64,000 bases of DNA from Gibbula magus (lineage: Eukaryota > Mollusca > Gastropoda > Trochida > Trochidae), in NCBI GenBank assembly GCA_936450465.1, contig OW388296.1, forward strand, positions 41,320,023 to 41,384,022. The letters are read 5' to 3'. Each line of letters opens with the position of its first letter. Position 1 is the stretch's first letter. Below the pieces are notes generated by a model, which did not search any database, was not told where the DNA came from, and saw nothing but the letters and a program-made list of their open reading frames with translations. Below, piece after piece: positions 25,470-37,619 of the stretch. Made by a program: the position numbers and the translations under genes.

Positions 25470-27920
25470 AAGGGAGAGGGAGAACGTTAGAGAGAGGGCA
25501 CACATACTCTTTTACATTAAAATGCATACATATACGAATATATCTGTCCAGAAACACTCACACGTTACAATGATATAAACAAGACAACACAGGCATAACT
25601 ACAAACTGTCATACTTTCGCACAGGATTCATTTATACTTACAAACTGAATATGCAGGTTTGCGTTTTCTACAAAAATAAGAAAAAGAAAGATTAGATTAG
25701 AGTGACGATTTAAAAAACAAGGAGTTTAAACTTCAGTGTTTAATTACGCATTATCAGGAAGTTAGAGACACTGCATGCGTACGACAGAACGTTGGATCAC
25801 CTGCTAATCACCCTCATTACACTAGAACTACATGTATAAGATTAGATTGACCATATAAAAACGAAAGAATTTAAACTTCACTGTTTAATTACGCAGTAAC
25901 ATGAAGTTAGAGACGCTCCACGATCCTCCACGACAGTGCTTTGAATACCCTGCTAATCACACTTGTACAGGTGTCATCAATACCTATGGCAAGTGGTTCC
26001 CAATGACCGGAAACTGTCCAGTCATGTACAACAGCCCTAATTGTTTAATCACGTGTATGCGCATGCGTCTATATACAATACGTTGCAGCATTGATTTGCA
26101 CACGCCTCTCTTATACAGCTCTTTGGCGGCCTCCGCAATTGTGTTTTATGAGTTCACGCAAAAGAGCGCCGACATATTTATACATTACAATTACGCAAGC
26201 TTAGTTCCCGGCTCCATTGATCTATTGGTTCCAGGGCGAAATTGCCAATAGCCCCACTAAAGTTGAAAAGACTTTCAAAAATATACAAATTTAGTATGGA
26301 CATGTATTTCAAAATGTTTATAAACATTTTACGGACTGGTACTAAATGTGCATTCAATGGGTCTTATTTTTTATTTGTCGAATGATTCTTGAGAACTGCC
26401 GCACCATATTATTGACTTGGATATTTGTTTCAAAATCATTTCTTAAATGCCCAATATCAATTGAATTTTAATTCATTAAACGGAGTTAACTGATCCAATA
26501 CTAACTGTAGTTTATTAATTATCAATAATTTGATATAAGCAAATAAATGCAAATGACTTTAGGTCTACTCAATAAATAACTTTAACCGAAGCCCCCTATC
26601 TTGATGAAATACATTTGGTGGATGAGATAATATTTGATATAATTCAACAATGTATAGTATGTAAGCCGAACAATCAAATTCTTAGCGGATCATAGGAACT
26701 TCCTAGTGAACAAACTCATGTAAATTCTAAGTACTTCACCAACACAATGATAAACTTTCAGTATACAATCATATGATTTACTTCCCATTTACCACGGCCG
26801 TGTCATTTCAGAACTTTTACTTGTCTAACCTGACAGGGTTTATAACTTTGTATCAACGAATACACCTTATGTAAGCTAATTTTCATTGCCACGCTAGGTT
26901 AAATTCGTGTATTTTCATACATTTCAACGGTTAGAAATAATAACACATATGTAGTGTTGGAATATTTACAGAGTAAGAAATAATTTATCATTAAGTTAAT
27001 AAACAATGTTATGTTGTTCGGTAACAAAGAGTTCATAACTCGTAGCGCCGATGCATAGCTTTCCATTGTTTTTATTTTATTTTGAATGATTGTGTAGTAG
27101 TCTTTATCAAGTTGTCAAGTAGCAAATCATACGAATATTCCCCTCATTAATGTTACACCTGAATTGTGCAATAAGCACGTACACTATTAATAACAAATGT
27201 GTGTAAACAGGCATGTCTTCTCGATTTTTGTTCCATAACAATTATCTAGCTAGAACCATTTCTTTAAGTGGTTCGAAATAGATGATTGATGGACATTTAG
27301 AATTTATCGTTTTAATTAAAACTAAATGTTTATTCTCTCCGTCGGCGGAGATAAGCAAGATATTAGCTTATTGAACGGATAAAACTTCTGTCCTAAATAC
27401 ATTAAGTAAATGACTGACAGGATGCCCTTTTTCAAATATACACAATTTCCGTTTTTTAATCGGCTTGCATAATCCATGACATATCTGTGCCTTTTCGGAT
27501 ATATTAATATCACTGTCCATATGTCATAAACAAATAACTGATTAACATTAATATCACAAGAAACACTTCGTTATTTCCACGAGAATTTCAAAATAAACGC
27601 AGGAAATCAGTATCTCACATTGTAAACACAAGTACATTTACATAAAATTTGTGAATATGCTCATTTTTCACCTGATATGGATACAACATAAATATAGATA
27701 TTACCGACTGACCTTTATGTTTCAACATTTATGTATGAACATGAATTATACACAATGTTTTCGTTTAATAATGGGCGTATTTCACGCACTGGGGACGAAC
27801 TATGCACATGCCTTGTTAAGAAAAACATTTTAATGTAGCAAACAATGTCAACAATATATTTAGGGATTTGAATTTATGTTGGGATCTTTATGTTTATTTC
27901 GGGTTATATGTTTTCATTCA
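25470..27920. other. Interior of the 11 kb transposon, no gene seen
   Basis: Two related segments, 'tttaaacttcagtgtttaat' at about 25725 and 'tttaaacttcactgtttaat' at about 25870, show a local duplication. A 116-codon ORF at 25901-26251 has cysteines but no domain I can name. Confidence 0.35.
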
Positions 27921-27929
27921 GGTGTCCCC

Positions 27930-28394
27930 ATTATTATATGGATGATAAATTGTAGCAAGACATATGATGTGATACTGTTGAATCTGAAGCCCATTTTCTT
28001 TTTTATTGTGATTTTTACCATGATCTCAAATGCACCCTTATAGATAACTTTAGTCTTAACCTTGACCAAAGTGATTTCATAAATTTCAATGCAGTTATGA
28101 ACGCAACTGACATTAAGGCTCTTAAACTTTTAGCTGATACTGTTAATGATATGTTCCGCAGACGTCAGTTACATTCTTAGTTTATTTTACCTACACATTA
28201 TTTTATTACATATTTTTAATTATTATTTTTTATCATCTCTGTTGTATATATCATAGTTCATGTATTTTAATAGTGTCTCGTAAGCCAATATTATGGCTTG
28301 GTGATATGTTATATCCAATATGTTTTACAATTGATATTTTACCTGTAACATATCATGTGACACTTAAATAAAATATTTCTGTCTGTCTGTCTGT
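27930..28394 (+). pseudogene. LINE 3' fragment with (CTGT)n tail, nested in the transposon
   Basis: A frame around 27985-28180 reads EAHFLFYCDFYHDLKC and ends ...LADTVNDMFRRRQLHS and a stop, in the style of LINE ORF2 C-termini (HFLxxC zinc-knuckle-like pattern). The 3' UTR carries 'aataaaatatttctgtctg'. 5'-truncated. Confidence 0.6.
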
Positions 28395-28401
28395 AACACC
28401 T

Positions 28402-28523
28402 GGGCTCCTGAACGACACGGTGCAAATTCCGCGAAATTTGCTCGCCTTGTTACGTAACGCTACATTGAGCAATCGCGTTGGAGAGAGGTTTAAAAGTCTT
28501 GAAACCTCTATTGAACATAACCC
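28402..28523. mobile_element. MITE family C, partial copy
   Basis: 'gggctcctgaacgacacgg' and 'gcaatcgcgttggagagagg' match 16500-16600. The right end 'ttgaacataaccc' corresponds to the family terminus. The left ~80 bp of the family is missing. Confidence 0.65.
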
Positions 28524-28949
28524 AGTCATGTGAAGATATTACACACGGGTGTGTATGTTATGTAATCAAGTGATGTATATTCATTGATAAACCAAGAATG
28601 TCCTCTTCAAACACACATCCCATCCCTTGATCAGCTTGCATGATCTGCTTGATTGTATATTTCCGGATTTTTAAAACCTGGCCGACTTTATAAACCGAAA
28701 ACTCTCTTATAACAGCGTATATGATATCATTATAAGTTTCCATTGTTGAGAACGAGACGCATTTACAACAGGTCGTTTATATTCCTAAGGGAGAGTCACC
28801 TTTTTTAATCTTGTCTATGCTTATATTTTAATTTGTAATTGTTTATTATGTATTATACGCCTGTCATGTCGTCGACTTGCAGACAATATACAGTGCGTTA
28901 GTTTGTAGCCTTATATAATTTGTTTTTGAAGCCATGCCGAATAATGAGT

Positions 28950-28968
28950 GGGGGGGGGGGGGGGGGGG
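28950..28968. repeat. poly-G run
   Basis: Nineteen consecutive G, unusual in this AT-rich setting. The length may also reflect assembly uncertainty. Confidence 0.9.
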
Positions 28969-29638
28969 AATAATGATATTTGGAATGAGCTAAGTTAGAT
29001 ATAGGAGGAGGGAATAGATTTAAGTTAAAGCTTTGTATGTTGTTGGATTTTTATATACAGGACAGGAGGGTCGATTTCTTGGTGTATGCGCCTATAATGT
29101 TAAAAAGATAGCTGAGTTTGTTCTAGGCAGCACCTGAGATCTTAGATGCCGCTTCATATCAGTTAGTGTCGGTGAACTTGTTTTTCACAATAAACAAGAA
29201 AAAGAAATAACATGTTTTATCGCCATATCTATGAATGAATTAATGTACAGTCGTCCTGGATTGCATGTGTTTTATGCCATCCTTCATTGTCGATATTGCA
29301 GTACGTTATGCATGATATGATAACGTTGTTTCCTTTCTCCGCTGATGAAGGCATTGATATGATGTAATGAAGATACCATTTTATCAGTGTACACATCTAT
29401 AACATTCTAAAACAATCGCCATTGGGAGAAAGCCAATATGTTATAAAGACTACTTTGTCAATACCATATTATTGCATTTATATTTATATACTTATAACCT
29501 TGGATGTAATGGAATAATGCAATACCTATAGTGAATTACAGACCGCATGGCTCGATTTTAGCAATTTGAAATCAGCTAGTGAACACATCGCTTTGAATCT
29601 CATTTGAAATTAATTGACTTTCTGCATCCAAGTATGTC

Positions 29639-30126
29639 TTAAAGGTGCATCAATTGTTTTTCATAAAATTGTATTAATTAAATTAAATTTTATTTTTACC
29701 ACATGTGCTGTCTACAATACAACTAAGTTCACTCAACTTGCATATTTATCCCCTATAGCTAAATATATCATAATTACTAGTTTCCAATTAAAATTGAGTA
29801 ATATCATTTTGCATGTGCAGAAACCGAAACTGCACGTCCAATTTACATGCACAGTAGTTATGTGACCTATGAAACATTATCAACTCAGAGTTATGTTCTT
29901 GTCTGTTATATATAAGATTCCAAAATTACGTTTGACTCATTGACGCGCGCCACACGCTGTGCATTGCGCGGTTTTCGATCAGAAATCACTACTTTTACCT
30001 TTATATCGTCAATTTTCCAAGTATAATCAAAATGGTAGTTTTCGGTAACAGTCGGTACTTCTCGATAAAGTGACTTATAACGTTTGGAATATGTGACCCC
30101 AAACAACACAATGGATGGACCTTTAA
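29639..30126. mobile_element. MITE family B, second full copy, nested in the transposon
   Basis: TTAA at 29639-29642 and 30123-30126, ends 'aggtgcatcaattg' and 'aacacaatggatggacct'. The body matches 15013-15510 in reverse orientation ('gcgcgccacacgc', 'ttttcgatcagaaatcacta'). Confidence 0.8.
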
Positions 30127-30217
30127 TTACAATTATGGTGAGCATGCATAGAGCCACTGTTTACTGCAGAACAGACATTCACAATTATAGCTGATATTTT
30201 CAATATTTAACAAATAT

Positions 30218-30850
30218 GGCAAATTTTGAGAATGATCAATCACAAATCATTAGATGCACACAGTTATCAATAGTTGGATATGTACAGAAATACTGCTCAA
30301 GCACTTACATTCTTGCACTTGCTACAGACACTTAGTCAAGGTGTTAATTTGCCGACAGGTGATGTGTAATCAAGTATGACCAGAATATTGCACATACCTT
30401 GTATGGAAAAAAATTAAATTAACAAACTTTATTTTAATATATAAATGTAGGATTCTAAAACGACCAGCTTTTACAACTAGCTAAACGTCAACAAAGGTGA
30501 AATCACCCTCAAACACTGCATAAGCATGCTCTCACCTGTTACTGCAGCGAGACACTAATTGTTTATATCCAATTAGTCAAGGTGTTAATTAGCCGAGAGG
30601 TGATGTGCGGTCAAGCATGACTGCCAGAATGTTCTTTGTGTGGCAAATGTCAATGCAAATTTTGAGAAGGTTCAATCACATGTCATGAGGAGCACAAATT
30701 TATCAATGGTTTGATGTGTTCCGAAATACTGCTGAAGCACTTACATTCCCACCTGTTGCTACAGACACTTGTTAACTAGCAGATCGGTGATATGTGGTCA
30801 AGCATGATGACCAGCATATTGCACTTACTTTGTGGCAAATAAAGCAAGAA
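30218..30850. repeat. Three diverged ~200-250 bp tandem units next to the right arm of the transposon
   Basis: 'agtcaaggtgttaatt...gccga...ggtgatgtg' recurs at about 30335 and 30575, with a shorter form at 30770. 'gaaatactgct.aagcacttacatt' recurs at 30287 and 30725. Inverted, these match the inner left arm near 21900-22000. Confidence 0.65.
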
Positions 30851-31950
30851 CAAACTTTACAATTATAAAGATACTCCCTCTATTTTATTGTAACAAAACA
30901 TTGGTATAAAATGTTAATATATATTAATGCTGTTAGTGTATGATACTTGATGTCCCTGAAAGCAGTTTCATTATAAAAGTTAAATGGACTTTGTTTCATA
31001 AATTTTATTGGTTTTAATACTTTGGACAATATCATATGTGGGTGAGTCTGTGTGTGTCGGTCTGAGTGGAGATATGTATGCGGGAGTGTCAGATTGTGTG
31101 TTTGAATGTTTTGGAGAGTTTATTATGAGTGTGTATGAAGGTCGGTGAATCAGTTAACATCTTTTAGGGCGAATCAGTGTGAGAGTCTGTATGCGTCACT
31201 GCATCAGCTTGAGTGAGTTGGGTGAAAGGTATGCAAGAAGTATTAGCCTTTATGTATGTATATCCATATAACATTTTAATTTATGTATTTCTGTTGTTCA
31301 ATAAGGTAAAAGTTGTGTCTTATAGACTCTAGTAGGCAATGTTTTTATTATATGTGTAGCGTAAAGCTGTGTATATATAGTTTATTGCAACAGCATGACA
31401 TAGTAATAAGTTATTATTATCATTATAATTATCATAAAATAATGTGAACACTTTTTCAACATAAGACGGTTATATTACCCAATAACTTGTCTATTCCTAA
31501 TAATAGAAGGGAATCCGGATAAGATATTCTGTCCGGATTCCAGTATTCTTAGAAACATACTTTCCGGAAATATTTCCAGGAGAAGACACACGGATCTGGG
31601 ATATGGAAAAGTATAATCTCCGGATTCCAGTATTCTTAGAAACATACTTTCCGGAAAAATTTCCGGGAGAATATGGGCGGATCTGGTATACGGGAGAGAA
31701 TATTTTTCCGGATTCCCGGATACCAAATGGGTAAGGATACGGGAGAATCCGCCAGGTATCCGGAAATTGGATTCCACTGGTTTTGGTCCTGTGAACCCAA
31801 TTATCCGTAGTGGTAATAACGTTGTTGCCTATAAAGCCGAAATTGCTTGTCGGCCATTTTATTGTGAACCCATTTTATTATTTCGAATGACAAAAAAGAT
31901 TTCCATGGCTTTTAGGTGTAAAGGTGCAAATATTACACAAATTGTCGGCT

Positions 31951-32436
31951 GTGAGTCAACACTGTGCCAAAAGTCTTGCAAGAATCACTGTTTTTCCATA
32001 AAGTCCCATGTTATTTCAATGTAGCATAAATAATTTTAATTATCTCAATTTTCAAAATATTTCGCTGAAAATTTACATGGAAACAGGAAATCTACCCCGC
32101 AACACGTACCAAATTTCTGATTTTGGATACAACGTTATTTAACAAAACGGTTAAATTATTACTGAGGTATGTCCATTTTTTCAGCCTTTAGGTCTTAGTA
32201 TAGTGGTGGCAATGGGGAATTACCCGGTCATTATTTTGCCGTTTTCCAAAACCATGTTAAAAATTAATGAATTTGAAAATTATAAACATAATCCCAAGCT
32301 GTTAGATTACAATCATGTTGAATTTTATCAGTTTTCGTTCACTGTCATGATTTTGAAAATTATCTATGCTACACTGAAATAACATGGGACCTTATGGGAA
32401 AACGGCGATTCTTGCAACACTGTTGGCACGCCGCTG
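31951..32436. mobile_element. Foldback element, ~90 bp inverted arms
   Basis: 'cttgcaagaatcactg' and 'cccatgttatttcaatgtag' on the left are matched inverted by 'ctacactgaaataacatggg' and 'gcgattcttgcaa' on the right. The middle is AT-rich and non-coding. Directly next to the right-hand remnant of the MITE A host copy. Confidence 0.7.
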
Positions 32437-32439
32437 TGC

Positions 32440-33360
32440 ACTTGGAGCTGGCAACTAACTTAAGGTTATGTAATGTATAGCCTCAGTTCCAAACCAGCCT
32501 GATTAAGATGACCTAATTGTTACTTCCACTGTAACAAGCTTCCAGTGTTGTTGTGATTGATTTAAATTCTAAAATCAAATATTAATTAAATAAAGAAATA
32601 ATATAATGACAATGTTATCAACTTATCAAGGAATTACTCTTATTATTTCATATCTGCGGACTAGTTCTTTACTCTTGATAGGGCAATGTTTCGTAAAATA
32701 ACACTCATTGTTCCAAAGCTCAATGGTAATATTTCACAATTTGATAATACTGATTTGTTAGGAATATATGATGCTGTTGCAACGATAATTCTGAACATTA
32801 TGAATTACAAGAGTGAAGTCGTAACTTATAGCGCCCTCGAGTCTTCCAAGGACAAAGGCCTCTCTTTCCAAAAACGCCCTCGTATTCAGGTGTTCTTCAT
32901 TACTTAGCCAACCTGCATATTCTCAAGACCTAGCCCCTAGGACGTCTTCTTTAGTCATCCAGACCCTAGACAAAAATATTCAATTGACGACAACCCAGTC
33001 AAGAAAATTAAAGTCTTACTTAGCTCAAGGCAGAAATTAAGGCATCTTTAGGTCTCCATTTTGTATAACTATTTGAACTGTTTGTAAAATGTTAGCAAGA
33101 AAACATATTTGTCTAGTCTAACTTCTTTCTGTTCCCTCGACTGAAATCACAGCTCCGTGGCCAAAATTTTGAGATCGACGGTGACGTCATTGCGACAGTA
33201 GAGGTGTTTTCAGGTGGGTTGAGGGTGTTATAATCGCTGAATCGAAGGCATTGAGGTCAGGGAGATTTACATATCTAAAAATATTTAGTAGACATTTTGA
33301 AGTTTCTTCGGCTGTCATGGTTAGGCTAGAATCGTTTGGGACACCCCTCGCATTGTAATA
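32440..33360. other. Region upstream of P450 copy B, no gene seen
   Basis: No coding exon or strong repeat is recognised. The short ORF at 32686-32907 has no known domain. Confidence 0.35.
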
Positions 33361-33365
33361 TGAGA

Positions 33366-33480
33366 CATTGCCTGCTGAATTAATATCTCTGTCTGTCTGT
33401 CTGTCTGTCTGTCTCTCACTCACTCACTCACTCACTCACTCACTCACTCACAGTGAAAGTGTGCGCACGTGCATTTTGTG
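33366..33480. repeat. Compound microsatellite (CTGT)n-(CACT)n, sister of 19264-19421
   Basis: The same flanks as 19264-19421 ('aatatctctgtctg' before, 'gtgtgcgcacgtgcatttt' after, then 'taaactggcgatat') in the same orientation, but with almost no CT expansion. Confidence 0.85.
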
Positions 33481-33685
33481 TAAACTGGCGATATTGACAC
33501 TGACGTGACGGTCGTGTTGCACGTGCAACCAAGCTCATCAAGCTGTATGATATTAACATCATTTCTTTGAGAAGGACAAACGTCTCTTTCTATCATGATA
33601 CATGTATGTTCAATGAACGTCCCCTGTCATTTAAACAGAAGGTGTATTCATTCATATATGTTAACTAGTTACCGACCTCGATCTC

Positions 33686-33880
33686 GGGTTAAAGATGCAT
33701 CCAGTGTGTTTCATAATATTTTATTTGGCTTTAATACGAGCCAGTATATCATATGTGCTGATATCAGTTCCAATAATTTCTCTCAACTTCCATATTCATC
33801 CTCAGTCACCAAATGTATCATAAATACTGGTTTTCAATTAAATTCTACCAACATCATTATACATGTGCAGAAACTAAAAA
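33686..33880. mobile_element. MITE family B, truncated copy
   Basis: Starts 'ttaaagatgcatccagtgtg' and continues through 'catacatgtgcagaaact'-type body, then breaks off without the second terminus. Confidence 0.55.
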
Positions 33881-34232
33881 CAATGAGAACTGAAGCCAAC
33901 TTGGAAAAACTTCGCTGCAGCATAACAGCATATTGTTTATTAGTCGTATTTTATTAAATGCGTTATATGTGAATATTCTATCAGTGTTTGTTTCATTATT
34001 AAAAAGTTGTAAAATGAGAAAAAAATATTACGTGTTTTCATTTCAAATAAAGCCAGATAGATATTTCCCTTTAAAGTAAGATGAGCCCGCGTGAACGTCA
34101 AACATGAACACGTCTATAGGCATACTTGTAAGAGCATAAAGTCTACAATGGGTGTTCCAGACATTAAGCAAATGGGTCAAGGATAGTTCGTATTTACGCT
34201 TGGGTTGCTCTAGAAATCTATTCAATGCATTA

Positions 34233-34300
34233 CGTCCTGTGTATGATCACGTGACTTGTCAATTTCACCCTGCACAGCTGACAGACAGGACAGCTACAAG
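34233..34300 (+). promoter_or_regulatory. Predicted core promoter and non-coding exon 1 of P450 copy B
   Basis: TGATCACGTGAC, TGTCAAT and GCACAGCTGACAGACAG precede a strong donor GTAAGTAAACA at 34301, matching copy A's block base for base over most of 60 bp. The CACGTG E-box is at 34248-34253, 47 bp before the donor. The acceptor would be TTTTTCAG at 42293-42300, directly before ATGATGG, giving an 8 kb first intron. No TATA box is evident and the start site is unknown. Confidence 0.7.
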
Positions 34301-34660
34301 GTAAGTAAACATCTACCTCTAATACGTACAGCTGTAAAGTTCAAGGTGTATCATATACGGCGCTGTAAGTGAATTGTTTGTCGATAGAGGATTTTGGTTA
34401 AATAGTTGTTTGTAAGTCGAAAAAAGCATTTGTAAGTAACGTCTGTTGAGTGTCCGAGTTTAGGGACATTTTATCAATGTCATTGCATAATGTTGATTAT
34501 ACATACATTGTATGCATGTTATATCATAAAGTATCACACAATGTAGTGACCATTATGTGGTATTTATATGTATTACTCGACTTGATTTTATTATCTATTT
34601 CATATGGGTGTTTTAAATGTTTCTATTACACTGTACCTTTAGCCTATAGAATTGTTATAG

Positions 34661-35652
34661 TAAAGCGGCGGTCACAACCCGCCGTACTTGCAAGTGCGTG
34701 CTGTCTACGTGCATAAACGTGGGTAAAATAGTGGTAGCCGTACGTTTTAAGTACCGACACCGTACGGATTTGGGAGCACGCAGACACGCCTTAGCGCTTT
34801 AAGTGCATGCATAACTTTCGCTGCGTGCGAGCTGCGTATTTTCCGCACGTAGGACTACCGTGCTTGCACTCTAGCTACGGACACTGTACGCACAACGCAC
34901 GGACTCTGTGAGTTTTTAAAGTTTTCACAGTGACACATACTCCACGGACGACGCACGTAGTACGTGCGTGCTCCGCACGTTGCAAGTGCGTTGTCAGTGC
35001 GTCGTCCGTGCTTACTCGGCACTTCCCCAGTTCAACTGACAAATGAGCATGCAACACTCACGTTGCCAGTGCCGGGTAAGCACGTGCTCCGCAACTACAA
35101 CGTACGTTGTGCTCACTGATTTCTGCAGTTATTATGAACTGCCATTTGAAGCTGCTCTTGTGGCATCAGAAGTGGGAGTCTCTGAGTTGAATGGGCGGCA
35201 TCTTGAGCCACAGCTCTGAGAGAGAACGTCTGGAGGTCGCCCTATACCCCTACCCCTGGGTGCATGAAATCGGCCTGAAAAACTTAAGTTCATTGGCGAA
35301 TCATTGCACTTGCACGCACTTACACCGTGCGTGAAAATAATGACATTGTGCGTGTGCAGCACATGTAAGTACGGCATCCGTACGATAACGTGGCAGTCGT
35401 ACGTCACATGCAAGATGTAAGTACGTTGTAAAAACTTACAACGCACTTACCACGTGCGAAACGTACGTTGCACGTAGCAGATCACGGCCAGGCATTTCGT
35501 GCGGGCAACGTACTTACACCTTGCGTGTGACGTGCGTTGATTTTGCTCCCTCCCTGCGTTTTCCACATCCTCCCCATGTTTTTCAGAAACGCTGCCTCCC
35601 CAAAAAACCGTACGGACAAAAAAACGTACGGTGGGTTGGGACCGAGGCTTTA
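34661..35652. mobile_element. GCGTG/ACGTGCG-rich element 1 with inverted ends
   Basis: Ends 'aaagcggcggtcacaaccc' and 'gggttgggaccgaggcttt' are inverted repeats, flanked by TA. The interior is CpG-rich and packed with 'acgtgcgt', 'gtgcgtgc', 'cgtacg' and 'cacgtg'. No credible gene. It lies in intron 1 of P450 copy B. Transposon class unresolved. Confidence 0.7.
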
Positions 35653-35777
35653 CTGTACCTTATGATGGTATATTAGATACCCACGGCAATAAAACACAGG
35701 CGGTCAATGGGACCGACATCGTGCTTTATGAGACAATAAAACATGCTCGTGGTTTTAGACATCAATTGGAGCGTCGC

Positions 35778-36720
35778 TTAAGGCCCCTTCACAACCCATC
35801 GTGCGTGCAATTCGTTCGTACGTTTTTTGGGGAGGCCACGGTCGCTACGTTTTTCTGAAAACGTAGGATGGATTTAATCAAGAACAGAGAGGGAGTTTGC
35901 CAACGCACGTCAAACGCACGTCGTACGTACGTGGCCGTCGACACGTCTGGCAGTGAGGAGGTGCGTGCATCGTACGATGCGCACGTGGTACGTGCGTGTG
36001 CCGTGCGTACAACGTGCGTACAACGTGCGTGTGATGTGCGATTTTCACATTGTCGTACGGGGGCCGTGCGTCTCACGTACAGTGTCCTTACACCACGCAC
36101 GTTGTAAGTGCGTGCGAGTGCAATGAGGTTTTTCCCACCCTATTGACAGGTGCTTGGTACACATTGTCAATCCACAAGATGCCGCCCATTCCACCACTCC
36201 GGGTCCTGATGCTGCAAGATCAACTTCAGATGGCAGCACAGGAGTTGTGCCCAAAACGTGCGTTGTACGTGCTTACTCGGTACGTTGTACGTGCTTACTC
36301 GGTACGAACGACGTGAGTTTTCTTTAATTATTTGATAGTTAAACTTTGGACGTGCCGAGTAAGCACGATCTACGCACGTACAACGCACGTTGTACGCACG
36401 TGCAACGTGCGTCGTTCGTAGAGAAAGTGTGAGTGGGTAAGCTTGAAAAAAACGCACGATGTCGATGCGTTGTGCGTGCGGTTGTCGTACAGGGCACGCA
36501 CGTCGATCGTTCGGAGGAAAATTCGCAGCCTGTTCGTAGACTGCACGCAGCGAAAGTTCTGCATGCACTAAAAGTTCTACGACGAGTCTGCGTGCTCCAA
36601 ATTTGTCCAAAATCGGTACGGCGTCGGTACCGAGGACGCACGAATTCCCCAATTTACCCCACGTTTTTGTCGGTAGACAGCACGCAGCTGCACGTACGAC
36701 GGGTTGTGAAGGGGCCTTTA
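35778..36720. mobile_element. GCGTG/ACGTGCG-rich element 2 with inverted ends and TTA flanks
   Basis: Ends 'aggccccttcacaaccc' and 'gggttgtgaaggggcct' are inverted, bounded by TTA at 35778-35780 and 36718-36720. The interior has the same 'acgtgcgtacaacgtgcg' style as element 1. A 185-codon ORF (36167-36724, minus) and others are by-products of the biased composition. Confidence 0.75.
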
Positions 36721-37437
36721 GCAAATGACGTCATATTTAGCTTCACTTTGATTGTTCAATGCTAGAGAATGTGTTCTACGACGGGAGGCATTTATATTTT
36801 CAAAATATAGTTTATACAAACAACATAATATCTCCACGGTTTTTATAGAAAAGCGAGTAACTATTTAAGGGCATCTCATATAAGAAATAGAAGACTCGTT
36901 GTTGTGCTTTATCGTAAATTCTAAGATGCTAGCGGTTAGAACAATCGAAAAAAAGTACTTTATCAGACAATAAAGGTATAGTTTCTTTGATGACGTAACA
37001 GTCGGATGACGTTCCCGCTGTTCCATGCCGCTCCCTCGTGATCAAATGTGCCCATGGAAACGTAACGTCGACTCGCATCAGCCGTCTGAACTCTTACATC
37101 GCAACCAATAAGGCGTGTACTACTTTCCATGGTTTGCAGTCGGTTAAAATTAGCGGTTGGACAATAAACATTAACTTTTATGATAGCAACAGACATTTGA
37201 ATTAGACAAATTACGTTCCGCCACCACGCTTAGACTGGATCAAGCTCTATACCCACAATTCTTTTCGGAATGTTAGTCACGTGATCTTAGTCTATCTTAG
37301 GGGGTGAGTTTTACACGTTGAATAGCCGTCCGTTGGCCCTGTTCATGGATTATAAATATAAAGAATGTAAACAATATTTTTATTTCCAAATTATTGGAAG
37401 CAGAATGTTACCTGTATCTGATCATTTGGCATCTTAG

Positions 37438-37615
37438 AAAAGAAATAAAGTTCGCTGTACCCCAATGTGTTTTGTAATAAAGTATAGTTTTGGCCTGAAC
37501 TATTATTACGTCAAAGCACTCGGACTAACGTCCTCGTGCTTTAACTATAATAGTTCAGGGCAAAACTATACTTTATTACAAAACATATTGGGGTACAGCG
37601 AACTTTATTTCTTAA
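37438..37615. repeat. Near-perfect palindrome, arms ~75 bp
   Basis: 'aaataaagttcgctgtaccc' ... 'actatacttt' on the left returns inverted at 37560-37612. The centre is 'cactcggactaacgtcctcgtg'. Probably a foldback MITE; intron 1 of P450 copy B. Confidence 0.8.
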
Positions 37616-37619
37616 ATAA

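Noticed and set aside
25901..26251. 116-codon ORF with several cysteines inside the 11 kb transposon
   Set aside because: No recognisable domain, no splice context, and no support beyond chance openness.
35789..36765. Overlapping ORFs up to 185 codons
   Set aside because: Fall within the ACGTGCG-rich element; low stop frequency is due to CpG-rich composition and all six frames look alike in content.
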